Notes: a model not told the origin generated them from the letters alone. DNA of 64,000 nt from Borreliella garinii (GCF_001922545.1 NZ_CP018744.1:496001-560000), one strand, 5' to 3'. Positions 46,490 through 55,960 are shown, counted from the first letter of the stretch. Program-made: numbers and translations.

Positions 46490-48289
46490 ATGAAAAGAGA
46501 AATATATGCATTTTTGAGCAACTTTATTATTTTTCTATGTTTTTTCCTAGGGTTAATCTTTAGTTATTCTTATTTTTTTGGAGAAAATTTTTTAGAAAAG
46601 CATAGGTTAGTAGCAGCTTTTTTTGATTCTATTTTGCTTTTTTATAAGTATTTTTATGGATTTTTTATTTTTATTGTTTGTATTTACTTTGCTTTTTTTG
46701 TTCGCCAAGAAATAAAGATTTATTTAAAATCGTATAATGGATATTTATTTTCTAGGTTTTATGCATTTTTACTATTATTTTTTATTATAGGGCTTTTTTT
46801 TACTTTTATATTTAATTTAACATTGCCTTATATAATTGCCCAGAGAAATGAGTATAAGTTTAGTTACGATAGATATAACCTTCTTGAAAGTGAAGCAAAT
46901 GAAATATCTCTTAAAATTAAAAATATAGATATAAGTTTGTCTTCAAATAGACTTTTTTTATCTGCTGACTTGTCAGATTCAATGAAGCAAAAAAGGAAAC
47001 ATCTTGAAAATTTGATTAGAATATATGATAAAATGCGAATTATTTATGTAAATAATGAAGAGCTTTTAACAAATTATTATTTAGTGAAATCTGAATATAA
47101 TAAAATTCCAAACTATGATGTTGATTTGGAAAAGGTTAAAAAAACTTTTTCAAGGTATCCTTTGCGAAGCCTTAAAAAGCAAGATTTTTTCAATATTGTT
47201 AATGAATTTATTTTCCAAAATGATTATTATACGGCCAATTACTTTGCTTATATTGCTTATGTTGCAACAAAAGACGATAATTTTGTTGAACTTTTAAATT
47301 TGACTTTAAAGTTTATTAATGAAAACAGGAATTTTGAAAAAGAAAAAATGCAGTTGATTTCTGAAGAAAAGCAAAAAAATTTTTTGTATCTTAATACTGA
47401 AAAGTTTAAATTAGCTTATTACGGTTTTTCTAATCTTCATAAGCTATTGCCCAGTGATAATGAAATTTTAAATTATAAAAATAAATCGCTTGAAAAACTT
47501 AGGAAAAAGTATCTTTTTTTTGATGAGATTGAAAAATATTTTGAATATTACGGAATAAACGATGTATTTTTATTGCAGCCAGATTCTAATAAAGGGTTTT
47601 ATGATTATATTTATATGCAAAAAGTTGTCACTCTTAATAATTATTCTAAAATAATAAAAAATTTTGAGCTTATTAGATTTAATAATACAGGAAATGTTAT
47701 ATTGCATATTAAAATTCCATTTGCTACTTTGAGAGGTAATTCTGTGTATCAAAATGTTTTAAATAAAGACGATGAGCAGAGTGAAATTACCCTTACCAAA
47801 GTTTTTGTGTCTATGGATAGTTTTGATACGAATGTTTTAGAGGTTGTAAAAATTAATGAGAATGTAGAAAATTTAGCTTTATTTTCAAATTTCCCTGAGG
47901 TTGGATTTTTTTTAAAAATTCAAAGTTTGTCAAGCGCTTTTAATAAAGTTGCTATATTAAATTTGAAATTAATTAATATTTTTTCCTCGAGCTTGATTTT
48001 GCTAATTTCTCCTATTTTGCTAGTTTTAATGGGGGCATTTTTTATCTCTTTGTTTTCTAAAATAGAATTTAATTTTAATTCCAAGGCTATGATTTTTCTA
48101 GTTTCATTAATGATAGCTATTTTTTCTGGGATTATTTGTCTTTTTGTAAATTATTTTTTAATTGTCTTTACTTCTCTTCTTATATATGCTTTTAATAGTG
48201 TGCACATATCTTTAGCTATTCTTTCTTCGTTATTGTTTTTCCTTATTTTTAAAGTCATTGTTGTAAATTGCAGAGAAAAGCGCATTTAA
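46490..48289 (+). CDS. Hypothetical membrane protein with large soluble domain
   Basis: A 599-aa protein. Three N-terminal hydrophobic segments (about 8-30, 45-70 and 88-115) are followed by a charged helical domain (about 120-480) with heptad-like Leu/Lys/Glu spacing near 130-190. Three or four more membrane helices lie near the C-terminus (about 495-595). No enzyme motif is visible. It is tandem to the gene at 45527. Its TAA shares the tetranucleotide TTAA with the stop of the convergent gene. Confidence 0.65.
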   Translation: MKREIYAFLSNFIIFLCFFLGLIFSYSYFFGENFLEKHRLVAAFFDSILLFYKYFYGFFIFIVCIYFAFFVRQEIKIYLKSYNGYLFSRFYAFLLLFFIIGLFFTFIFNLTLPYIIAQRNEYKFSYDRYNLLESEANEISLKIKNIDISLSSNRLFLSADLSDSMKQKRKHLENLIRIYDKMRIIYVNNEELLTNYYLVKSEYNKIPNYDVDLEKVKKTFSRYPLRSLKKQDFFNIVNEFIFQNDYYTANYFAYIAYVATKDDNFVELLNLTLKFINENRNFEKEKMQLISEEKQKNFLYLNTEKFKLAYYGFSNLHKLLPSDNEILNYKNKSLEKLRKKYLFFDEIEKYFEYYGINDVFLLQPDSNKGFYDYIYMQKVVTLNNYSKIIKNFELIRFNNTGNVILHIKIPFATLRGNSVYQNVLNKDDEQSEITLTKVFVSMDSFDTNVLEVVKINENVENLALFSNFPEVGFFLKIQSLSSAFNKVAILNLKLINIFSSSLILLISPILLVLMGAFFISLFSKIEFNFNSKAMIFLVSLMIAIFSGIICLFVNYFLIVFTSLLIYAFNSVHISLAILSSLLFFLIFKVIVVNCREKRI

Positions 48290-49407
48290 TTTTTATTTTT
48301 TTTTAGATTCTTAATTCTAGAGAAAAACCATTCATTTATTAGCAAGTTTTCTTTTTCAATTGTTTTTTTGCTTAATGCATAAGAATAGCTATTGATTTGG
48401 GTTTCGTCAATTATAAAAGGAGATATTCCATCAATTGAGTGTTTTATTTTTAAATTTAATTCTTTGTAAGGGGTAAAACCATTAGCAAAGCCAAAGCATA
48501 TGTTTGATTGGAATTGATTGTTAAATCCAATTAGGTTTTTTTGGGTTTTTTTATCTAAAATCCAGCTGATAAATTTTTTAGTTAAAATAGATGTTTCTAA
48601 AACACCAATAAAATTTGGGCTTGAAATAACAATTTCATTGTTATTATTGATTAGATATGAAAATTTTATTTGTGCTTTCTCTTGTTCGCTTAAGCTATTG
48701 TAAAAGGTTAGATCGCTCAATCCTGTTATTAAAAGAGATTTTTTATTAAGTAATATTTTGTTTAGTTTAAGGTAGCCGTATTTATTAAAGAAATCTTTTT
48801 GCAAATCCATTTGTTTTGCATTTAAAAATGATGAGAAATATTCTAGCATTTTTAAAATTTTATTTTCATTGTAATTTAATTTATTCTTTTCAAAAGAAAA
48901 CCTCACATCATTTATTTCAGAAATCACATAAAATAAGTTTTCAGAAATATAGGGCGATATAAAGAATTTTCCGTCTTTAATGAAATTTTCGTATTCTTCT
49001 TTTAAATATTTGGTGTTTATGTATTTTTTAATGTGGTGTGTATTTTTATAGATTAAAATAGGAATATCAAAGCTTAATGGGATAATTTTGTAATTAAATT
49101 GTTTGAAAATATTTTTTAAGATAGGATAGTCGGGATTATAATTGATTTTTATAGATTTAAAATGGTTTATAATATTTGTATTGCCAATATTTTTAGAAAT
49201 AATTATTTGTGCATTTTCTTTTTCTACTGTTTGCAGATCAATGTTGTTCCTAAACTTAATTATAAAATTTAGTTTATTTTCGATGTTAAATTGATTTATA
49301 TAAAATGGTATTGTTTTGTTGTCAGTTAGTACAATTATATTTTTATTTGTTGAGCAGCTAGGACTAATCAACAAAATTGCCATTAGTATTAAATTTTTTA
49401 TTCTCAT
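48286..49407 (-). CDS. Putative lipoprotein, substrate-binding-protein-like
   Basis: A 373-aa protein with a signal-like start RIKNLILMAILLISPSC and a candidate lipidated Cys in a weak lipobox (SPSC). The body resembles extracellular solute-binding proteins in length and in the alternation of beta and helix (NIIVLTDNKTIPFY and later ILTKKFISWILDKKTQKNLIG). No transporter genes are next to it. ATG at 49407 is chosen; a TTG four codons upstream is possible. It is very Ile/Asn/Lys rich, as other minus-strand genes are. Confidence 0.55.
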   Translation of the reverse strand: MRIKNLILMAILLISPSCSTNKNIIVLTDNKTIPFYINQFNIENKLNFIIKFRNNIDLQTVEKENAQIIISKNIGNTNIINHFKSIKINYNPDYPILKNIFKQFNYKIIPLSFDIPILIYKNTHHIKKYINTKYLKEEYENFIKDGKFFISPYISENLFYVISEINDVRFSFEKNKLNYNENKILKMLEYFSSFLNAKQMDLQKDFFNKYGYLKLNKILLNKKSLLITGLSDLTFYNSLSEQEKAQIKFSYLINNNNEIVISSPNFIGVLETSILTKKFISWILDKKTQKNLIGFNNQFQSNICFGFANGFTPYKELNLKIKHSIDGISPFIIDETQINSYSYALSKKTIEKENLLINEWFFSRIKNLKKNKN

Positions 49408-49529
49408 AAAATTATTCAAGTTTTTTCTTTTATTTTACAATAAATTATGTATAATTTTTATAGTTAATATTGATTTCTGTGTTTAATTGGAAAATAGAGC
49501 AAGGGAACCGAAGAGTTTTTAGGGGGATA

Positions 49530-51092
49530 ATGAATTTGGGTTTATTTGATTTTATACTTTCTATGTTTAGTATTAATAAAGAACTTACTTCTGAACAGAT
49601 AAAGCAAAAAAGGTTAAAAGAAGTTAAAATTAGTTTAAGCAGAGTAAGCAATTTTTTTAATGCTTCAAAAATTCAGGCTTTACCTCAATTTTCCAGATTT
49701 CTTTATAATTTTTATAAAATTTTTTCTCCCTTAAGGCCATTTGTTCAAAGATATAAAAATTCCAATAAAATTGTTCATTTTGTTGTTGAAAAATATTTAA
49801 ATGAAAGTCAGAAAAAATCTTTAGATTATATTTATTCTTTTTCTGCAAGCGACAATATAAATTTGACTCCAGATCTTCCTAAAAATTTACATAATAATTT
49901 ATCTTATTTGTTTAAAAACATAACTCAAGAACAAATTAAATTGATAGATGAAACTTATGGAGCTTTGCATAATTTTTTTGATTTAGTCTTATATCAATAT
50001 TATTTGGTTCTTAAAAATTTTGACAACTTGCTTCCAGAAGATGATTTTGTCTATAGGCCTAGATTCAGTTCTATAGGTTGTGGAGTTATTATAGATGATC
50101 TTAAAGATTTATTAGAATGTATTTCTTGCATCAAGAATATTTCTATTTGGAAAAACCTTTATGACATTATTTTAGAAATTTATGGAAATAAAGAAGATTT
50201 TCCCATTAAATCGAATGCCTGGATTAAGATTGTTTCTTCCATTATGGATATAAATAAGAGTAAAGAAATTTTATATCTAATAAGATATGTTAGTGGGGAT
50301 CCAGATTATTTTCCTATTTCTATTGGGCAAAAGCCTAATCCAGTGGCAAGAATATTTTTCAATGATCTTACCAAGCATGTTGCTAATGAAATTGAAAAAA
50401 TTAAAGTTTTGCAAAAAAATAGCAAATCTAAAATATTAGCCGAACAGCTTTTCCCAGGAATATCTTTTTTAAATTTGGATAATTATAATGAAAAAATGAA
50501 TGAAAAGATTGTATCTAAAATTATGAGCACTACAGGCTATATTTATTGCGAGCTTTTAGTTTATTTAAGAACATATACTATTTATTTTGTCAAAAAAGAT
50601 CTTAATGATATTATTAATTTGCTTATAATTAAGGGACAGTGGAAGCTTATAGAGCTTTCTAGAGAAATGTCTAATGACATGCATGCTTTGATTAATATTT
50701 ATGCAAACCTTATTGATTTTGATTCTAGTTTAGGAGAGCAAGGTGGCTATGGTAATAGAATAAATGCATTACTACATAGAGCTTCTGTTGGAGATAAATC
50801 TTCGGAGAAATTATTATTAAATATAATAGCCGATGTTAATAAAAAGGCGTTTACTATATCAAGCGAATATTATTCTAAAATTTATTCTATTGAACAGCGT
50901 TTACAAGATTGTCTTTCAGACTATTCAAAGGCGTCTTTGGAAAGAGAGCTAATTTATAATTGGAAAGAGCTTGATATGGATCTTGCTAAAAGCTATGGAA
51001 ACAATTTAAACTTTGGAGGTATAATGAAGAATATTTTGGGTAGTTTGGCTTTATTTTTAAAGTTAATGGATTTGTATTTGGAGAAAAAATAA
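49530..51092 (+). CDS. Conserved hypothetical protein, 520 aa
   Basis: A mainly helical cytoplasmic-looking protein without signal peptide or membrane helix. The frame extends 60 bp upstream, but ATG at 49530 follows AGGGGGAT, a good ribosome-binding site. Seen in it: SRVSNFFNASKIQALPQFSR, FGGIMKNILG near the end and long Leu/Lys helices. I do not recognise a functional family. It lies directly before rpmB (23 bp) and may share its transcript. Confidence 0.65.
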   Translation: MNLGLFDFILSMFSINKELTSEQIKQKRLKEVKISLSRVSNFFNASKIQALPQFSRFLYNFYKIFSPLRPFVQRYKNSNKIVHFVVEKYLNESQKKSLDYIYSFSASDNINLTPDLPKNLHNNLSYLFKNITQEQIKLIDETYGALHNFFDLVLYQYYLVLKNFDNLLPEDDFVYRPRFSSIGCGVIIDDLKDLLECISCIKNISIWKNLYDIILEIYGNKEDFPIKSNAWIKIVSSIMDINKSKEILYLIRYVSGDPDYFPISIGQKPNPVARIFFNDLTKHVANEIEKIKVLQKNSKSKILAEQLFPGISFLNLDNYNEKMNEKIVSKIMSTTGYIYCELLVYLRTYTIYFVKKDLNDIINLLIIKGQWKLIELSREMSNDMHALINIYANLIDFDSSLGEQGGYGNRINALLHRASVGDKSSEKLLLNIIADVNKKAFTISSEYYSKIYSIEQRLQDCLSDYSKASLERELIYNWKELDMDLAKSYGNNLNFGGIMKNILGSLALFLKLMDLYLEKK

Positions 51093-51115
51093 TAAAAAAT
51101 TTGAAGGAGTGTTAA

Positions 51116-51394
51116 ATGGCTAGAAAGTGTGAAATAACAGGAAAAAAAACTATGTTTGGGAACAATGTTCCAAGGAAGGGTCTTGCCAAGAAAAAGGGTG
51201 GAGCTGGGCAGCATATTGGAGTAAAAACCAAAAGAACCTTTAAGGTCAATTTAATAAATAAAAAATTTTTTATTCCAGATCTTGGAAGAAGTATTAAGAT
51301 TAAGGTTTCTGCCAATGCATTAAGAAGTATTTCAAAGATAGGACTTGATGCTTTTTTAAAGAAAAACTGCAAAAAAATAGAAAACTTTTTATAA
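51116..51394 (+). CDS. rpmB: 50S ribosomal protein L28
   Basis: A 92-aa L28 beginning MARKCEITGKKTMFGNNVP, with the family pattern KTKRTFKVNLI and a basic C-terminal helix with RSISKIGLDAFLKK. It is a little longer than E. coli L28 (78 aa). GAAGGAG precedes the ATG. It stands alone, without rpmG, which lies 50 kb away in this window. Confidence 0.96.
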   Translation: MARKCEITGKKTMFGNNVPRKGLAKKKGGAGQHIGVKTKRTFKVNLINKKFFIPDLGRSIKIKVSANALRSISKIGLDAFLKKNCKKIENFL

Positions 51395-51412
51395 ATTTTA
51401 ATTTTGACAATT

Positions 51413-52153
51413 TTATTTTATTAGAATACTGCTTGATATCAAGTATTCTGGAGGGTTGGTTGTTATTTTTGAGTCTGTAAATTCAAAATTTTTAAAAAGG
51501 CTTGAAATAACCATGATTGAATTTATGTTTTCCGGAAATATTTTTTTTGATTTATAGCTTTCTAGTATTAGATTTAGAGTAGGCGGTTTTTCTTCAAGGA
51601 AGATGCGCTTTAAATTTTCTTCAAGCCTTAGGGCTTTTTTTATATTTGTAGATTTTGAAATAAAGCAAGATAGAAAAATAAATGAATTTTCTTCTTCGTT
51701 TATAAAAGGTGTTAAAAACTCACAAAATTTTAGTAAATGTTTATTGCAAATTTTACCAAAAATTATTGGAATTATTTTTATATTTTTCTTTATATTACTA
51801 ATAAAATTCAATGTAATTTCAATTTTATGATCATTTTCGATTAATTTATCGTCTATATTGATAAAATTTAAATTTTTTAATAACTTTAATATTTTTAAGT
51901 TTACTTTAATATTTTTATTAAAAATTCTCCATACATGATGATTAGATATATTAATTAAAAAATTGCTTTTTGCTTCAGAGATTATAAATACATTATTAGT
52001 TTGATTTGATATTATTTTTTTAAACAAACATTCATTTTTTAAAAAAAACTCATAGTTTCCATAACTTGTTAGGATAGCTTTGTGAGTTTTTTTTTCTGCC
52101 AGCTTAAATGACAAGCTGTTTGTGTTATTTGAATAAAATATGTTTTCAACCAA
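51413..52153 (-). CDS. Memo-like (AmmeMemoRadiSam B) family protein, diverged
   Basis: A 246-aa protein. INISNHHVWRIF, then NDHKIEITLNFISNI with KIIPIIFGKI, then SFIFLSCF line up with the Memo/AmmeMemoRadiSam-B pattern (GPSHHV, EHSxEVxLPFL, IVPIxxG, FVxSSDF). The N-terminal HAGYxYSG element is not seen, and the Asp of SSDF is Cys. A diverged, perhaps non-catalytic member is likely. The AMMECR1 and radical SAM partner genes of the cluster are absent here. It lies 17 bp after pyk, in the same direction. Confidence 0.6.
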   Translation of the reverse strand: MVENIFYSNNTNSLSFKLAEKKTHKAILTSYGNYEFFLKNECLFKKIISNQTNNVFIISEAKSNFLINISNHHVWRIFNKNIKVNLKILKLLKNLNFINIDDKLIENDHKIEITLNFISNIKKNIKIIPIIFGKICNKHLLKFCEFLTPFINEEENSFIFLSCFISKSTNIKKALRLEENLKRIFLEEKPPTLNLILESYKSKKIFPENINSIMVISSLFKNFEFTDSKITTNPPEYLISSSILIK

Positions 52154-52170
52154 GGGGTTTCTAACTTGCT

Positions 52171-53604
52171 TTATATATTTCGCCCCTTGATTGCATCTTC
52201 TACTGTGTTTATTTCCATAAATTCTGTTCCTTTGTCAGTATCTCTATTTGGGTTACCAGAAATAATTATTACAGTATCTTTGTCATTGACAATATTTTGT
52301 TCTTTTAACATTTTAAGAGAAGTTACTACAAATTCGGTAGTTCTTTTAAAATTATTGTCTACAAGATTAGAATAAACACCGTAAGATAAGGATAATTCTC
52401 TTGCCAGTCTTTCGCTATTTGTTGTAATGAATAATGGAACACTTGCCCTGTAAGTTGCCATTATTCTTGCAGTTTTGCCTTTTAGAGAATCTACAATAAT
52501 TGCTTTTACATCCATAAGCTTTGTGGCATCGATTGCACATTTTATAATATAGTTTCTTGTAATGCTTTTATCGTAAAAAAGTTCATCTTTATATAAAGTC
52601 ATTTTTCTATGTTTTTCAACTTTTTTAGCAATGCTTGTCATCATTTTTACAGCTTCAATTGGATATTTTCCGTAAGCGGTTTCTCCAGATAGCATAATTG
52701 CATCTGTACCGTTTAAAATAGCGTTAGCGATGTCAGATACTTCTGCTCTAGTAGGCCTTGGATTTTCAATCATTGTATGAAGCATTTGAGTTGCTGTAAT
52801 CACAGGTATTCCATACTTTATGCAGGTTTGTGTTATTTTGAGTTGGGCAATAGGCACATCTTCTGCAGGAATTTCGACCCCCATATCTCCTCTTGCGACC
52901 ATTATTCCATAAGATGCTTTTACAATTTCTTCAATATTGTCAATTCCTTCTTGATTTTCGATTTTGGATATGATTTTTACATCAGGATTTCCAGCAGCAT
53001 TTAAAATTTTTTGAACATCTTGAATGTCTTTGGAATTCCTTACAAACGAATGGGCAATAAAATCAACATTATATTTTGCTGCAAGCTCAATAAATCCTTT
53101 GTCTTTTTCGGTTACTGATTGCAGTTTAAGAGAAATGCCGGGAGTATTGATTGATTTTTTATTTTTAATTTTTCCGTCATTTTTAATTTCACAAATTAAT
53201 CGGTCAGGCAGTTTAGTAACAACAGTCATTTCAAGCTCACCATCATCAATTAGCACTTTAGATCCTTGGGGCACTTCTTTAACAAATCCATCATAATTAG
53301 TTTGAAGGCTGTTAGGTTCATTAATAGGCGAAGTTGAGATTATTACTTTGTCTCCAGTTTTTACAATAATAGGATTTTCAATATTTGCTGTTCTAACTTC
53401 TGGTCCTTTTGTGTCGATCATTAGAGCTATTTTATTTGAAATTTTTCTAACATTGTCTATTACTTTTATTGTATCTTCGTGTGATTGATGAGCAGTATTT
53501 AGTCTTATTACATTTACTCCTGCATCGTATAAATCTTTTATGTGTTCTGGTTCGCATCTAAGATCAGATATTGTTGCTACAATTTTTGTTAACTTTGAAA
53601 TCAT
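52171..53604 (-). CDS. pyk: Pyruvate kinase
   Basis: A 477-aa pyruvate kinase. It has IATISDLRCEPEHIKDLYD, NTAHQSHEDT (where NFSHG is usual), MIDTKGPEVRT, KIENQEGIDNIEEI, MVARGDMGVEIPAED, TATQMLHTMIENPRPTRAEV and AIMLSGETAYGKYP. It catalyses PEP + ADP to pyruvate + ATP, the last step of glycolysis, on which Borrelia depends. The first catalytic strand is slightly diverged. Strong GGAGGAAG ribosome-binding site. Confidence 0.96.
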   Translation of the reverse strand: MISKLTKIVATISDLRCEPEHIKDLYDAGVNVIRLNTAHQSHEDTIKVIDNVRKISNKIALMIDTKGPEVRTANIENPIIVKTGDKVIISTSPINEPNSLQTNYDGFVKEVPQGSKVLIDDGELEMTVVTKLPDRLICEIKNDGKIKNKKSINTPGISLKLQSVTEKDKGFIELAAKYNVDFIAHSFVRNSKDIQDVQKILNAAGNPDVKIISKIENQEGIDNIEEIVKASYGIMVARGDMGVEIPAEDVPIAQLKITQTCIKYGIPVITATQMLHTMIENPRPTRAEVSDIANAILNGTDAIMLSGETAYGKYPIEAVKMMTSIAKKVEKHRKMTLYKDELFYDKSITRNYIIKCAIDATKLMDVKAIIVDSLKGKTARIMATYRASVPLFITTNSERLARELSLSYGVYSNLVDNNFKRTTEFVVTSLKMLKEQNIVNDKDTVIIISGNPNRDTDKGTEFMEINTVEDAIKGRNI

Positions 53605-53701
53605 AAAGTTCTTCCTCCACTTTTATAAATTTTATGCTTTTTGTCTTTGAATAACAATATTTTGTAAAAAATTCAAAACTTTGCTTTGCTATAAACATTA
53701 T

Positions 53702-55129
53702 TTAGGTTTGATTTTTTATTTTTTTTATTAGATTTTCATCTAGCTTAATATGTAAATTTTTTTCTGCTTTTGGAATTACAAGGCCTAGCTTTCCGTTTTT
53801 AACCCTTCTTAAATTTTTAACTTGCGTGTAGTAAATATCTGCTTTTCCTGATTTTTTTGCTAATTTTGTATAAAATACGCATAAATTACCAGCAGCTAAA
53901 AGGACATCGAGGCAAGGAGTTTTATTTTTTTGATTTCTAATAAAAACATAAGCTCCAGGATAATCTCTTGTATGAAGCCAATAATCATTTCCTTTAACAC
54001 AGCGCCTTAAAAGTTCATCGTTTTCTTTTGCGTTTCTTCCAATAAGAATTTCAAATCCACAAGAGGTAAAATGTAAGCCTATTTTTGGTGTTTTTTCTTT
54101 TTTTTTAATAGCAGTTTCTTCTTGATTATATTCTTCTTTTGGAATGAAATTTTCGATCTTTAACATATTTATTTTTGATTTAATGAGATTAAATTTGTCT
54201 AGATTATCTTTTAATTGATTTTGTATGGTTTTAAAAGAATTTTTGCCCTTTTTGTATGCTTTAAAATATTGTAAGGCATTTTCTTTTGGCGATAACGATT
54301 GGTTTAACGATATTTTTATTTTTTCTTCTTTATAATTTAAGAGGGTTATTTCTTTGACCCCTTTTTGTATTTTGTTGATATTTAATAAAATCAACTCGCC
54401 CTTTTCCTTTTCGTTTTCAATGTTTTCAATTAGTTTGATTTGTTGTTTTAAAGACTCTATTCTTTTTTCTAAAGCAATTAACTCTTTTTTATATTTTTCA
54501 ATAAGCAATTCTTTTATATTGTTTTTTTTAATTTGATTACTGAGTGATTCGTAGTAATTTTCAAGAAATTCAGAATAAGATTTATGGCTGGTATTATTGT
54601 ATTCTTCTTTTAGGCCCATGATTTTTTTATCAGGCATTTTATTGCTTTCATGTATTTCTTTAGCTTTTAAAAAGGTTTCACCCGTTGTTTCTTTTGCTTT
54701 TGGTCTTCTGTAATATGCGTCCAGTATTTTAAAGTTTTGGTTTGTAGCTATTATATTTGGAGAGGATGGCCACAATTTAATGAATAAGATAATTATGTCC
54801 TTTTTAAAAATCTCAAGATAAATTATTCTTTCATTTTTCATTTGGAAAGCTTTTAGAATTTTTCCATTTTGAATTTTTGATTTTAAGAAATCAGAAAATC
54901 TTAATTTTAAAGCATTCTTTTTGAAATTTTTTCTTGTTATATGGAATCTGGTAGTGCTTGGATTTAAAGAGATCAATATTTTAAATTTTTTATTGTCAAT
55001 TTTATTGTAAATCTCTAAAATCAAACTTTTATAATCCGGCTGTATTATTTCTTTTATTAAAGAGTTTGAGAAAGGGATTTCTTTAATCAAAGTATTTATT
55101 TCAACGTAATTCAAAGACATTTTTATCAA
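53702..55129 (-). CDS. NFACT/RqcH-family protein (Fbp54-like)
   Basis: A 475-aa NFACT protein. The N-terminal NFACT-N domain has NPSTTRFHITRKNFKK. A long coiled coil follows (about 190-300, KYKKELIALEKRIESLKQQI). The C-terminal NFACT-R domain reads GFEILIGRNAKENDELLRRC and NDYWLHTRDYPGAYVFIR. RqcH relatives bind stalled 50S-peptidyl-tRNA and add alanine tails; older names call them fibronectin-binding. It is shorter than typical RqcH (~570 aa). The start is at 55129, or ATG at 55120 giving MSLNYVEINTLI. Confidence 0.85.
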   Translation of the reverse strand: MIKMSLNYVEINTLIKEIPFSNSLIKEIIQPDYKSLILEIYNKIDNKKFKILISLNPSTTRFHITRKNFKKNALKLRFSDFLKSKIQNGKILKAFQMKNERIIYLEIFKKDIIILFIKLWPSSPNIIATNQNFKILDAYYRRPKAKETTGETFLKAKEIHESNKMPDKKIMGLKEEYNNTSHKSYSEFLENYYESLSNQIKKNNIKELLIEKYKKELIALEKRIESLKQQIKLIENIENEKEKGELILLNINKIQKGVKEITLLNYKEEKIKISLNQSLSPKENALQYFKAYKKGKNSFKTIQNQLKDNLDKFNLIKSKINMLKIENFIPKEEYNQEETAIKKKEKTPKIGLHFTSCGFEILIGRNAKENDELLRRCVKGNDYWLHTRDYPGAYVFIRNQKNKTPCLDVLLAAGNLCVFYTKLAKKSGKADIYYTQVKNLRRVKNGKLGLVIPKAEKNLHIKLDENLIKKIKNQT

Positions 55130-55186
55130 ATCCTAATTCTTTAAAGGTGTTTTATACTTAAGCTTTAAATTTTTATTTTATGTATT

Positions 55187-55243
55187 AAACTATTACTATT
55201 AATAATAGTTTATTTCCATGATATGTAGTATTATGGAAATAAA
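55187..55243. promoter_or_regulatory. Two overlapping inverted repeats upstream of lolA
   Basis: IR1 is AAACTATTA (55187-55195) with TAATAGTTT (55203-55211). IR2 is TTTATTTCCAT (55209-55219) with ATGGAAATAAA (55233-55243). Both have perfect arms. They share three bases, so the two hairpins or operators would be mutually exclusive. A -10-like TATTAT is at 55229-55234. The 180-bp divergent gap holds nothing else obvious. Confidence 0.5.
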
Positions 55244-55309
55244 GTTTATTGGCAATCGTTTAAATTTAGTTTTGTTAATAGCTTAAGCTTAATAATAAGA
55301 GTTCATAGA

Positions 55310-55960
55310 ATGATAAAAACAATGCTTTTATTAGTTTTGTATCCTGTTGCTGTTTTTGCTCAAATATCTGCAAATCAATACTTTGAAGGAATTTATGCTA
55401 AATATCAAAATATAGAGGATATGCAAGCGACAATTAATTTCACTTTAAAGGGATTAAAGCAGACAGGTGTTTTGTTTTATAAGTTTCCAGATAAGTTTAT
55501 TATTAATCTAGATTCAAATAATCAAGTTTTTGTAAGCGATGGTGAATTTTTGACAGTTTATGTTCCATCTCTTGGTACCTCGTTTAATCAGCAATTATTA
55601 AAAGGTAGTAGTGGGGGAGGTCTTATGAAAGTTTTAAATAGTGAGTACAGCGTATCTTATACCAATTCTCCAAATCTAGAAGCTCTAGATTCATCTGAGC
55701 CTGGAAAATATATTAAATTAACCTTTTCTAGAAAGCTTTACAAAGGGGCCGCTACTATTAATTCTTTTATTATTGCCTTTACTCCGGATGGAACAATTAG
55801 AAGGATTACTGCTTATCCTACTAGCGGTGGGCGTGAAATAGTTATTGATTTAACCGCTGTTAAGTTTAATGTTGGAATTCTTGATAGCAAATTTAAGTAC
55901 GATCCCCCAAAATCTTCAAATAAGGTAGATAATTTTTTATATGATATTAAAAAAAATTAA
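55310..55960 (+). CDS. lolA: LolA-like outer-membrane lipoprotein carrier
   Basis: A 216-aa periplasmic protein with signal peptide (ending AVFAQ) and the LolA-type open beta-barrel pattern: FEGIYAKYQNIEDMQATINF, LKQTGVLFYKFPDKFIINLD and VFVSDGEFLTVYVPS. It would carry lipoproteins across the periplasm, fitting a lipoprotein-rich spirochaete. No LolB is known in Borrelia. It is followed 10 bp later by the RodZ-like gene. Confidence 0.85.
   Translation: MIKTMLLLVLYPVAVFAQISANQYFEGIYAKYQNIEDMQATINFTLKGLKQTGVLFYKFPDKFIINLDSNNQVFVSDGEFLTVYVPSLGTSFNQQLLKGSSGGGLMKVLNSEYSVSYTNSPNLEALDSSEPGKYIKLTFSRKLYKGAATINSFIIAFTPDGTIRRITAYPTSGGREIVIDLTAVKFNVGILDSKFKYDPPKSSNKVDNFLYDIKKN

Noticed and set aside
51423..51449. 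Bulged hairpin AGAATA...TATTCT at the end of the Memo-like gene as a terminator for rpmB
   Set aside because: No T-run follows the stem on either strand, and it lies within coding sequence; left unassigned.
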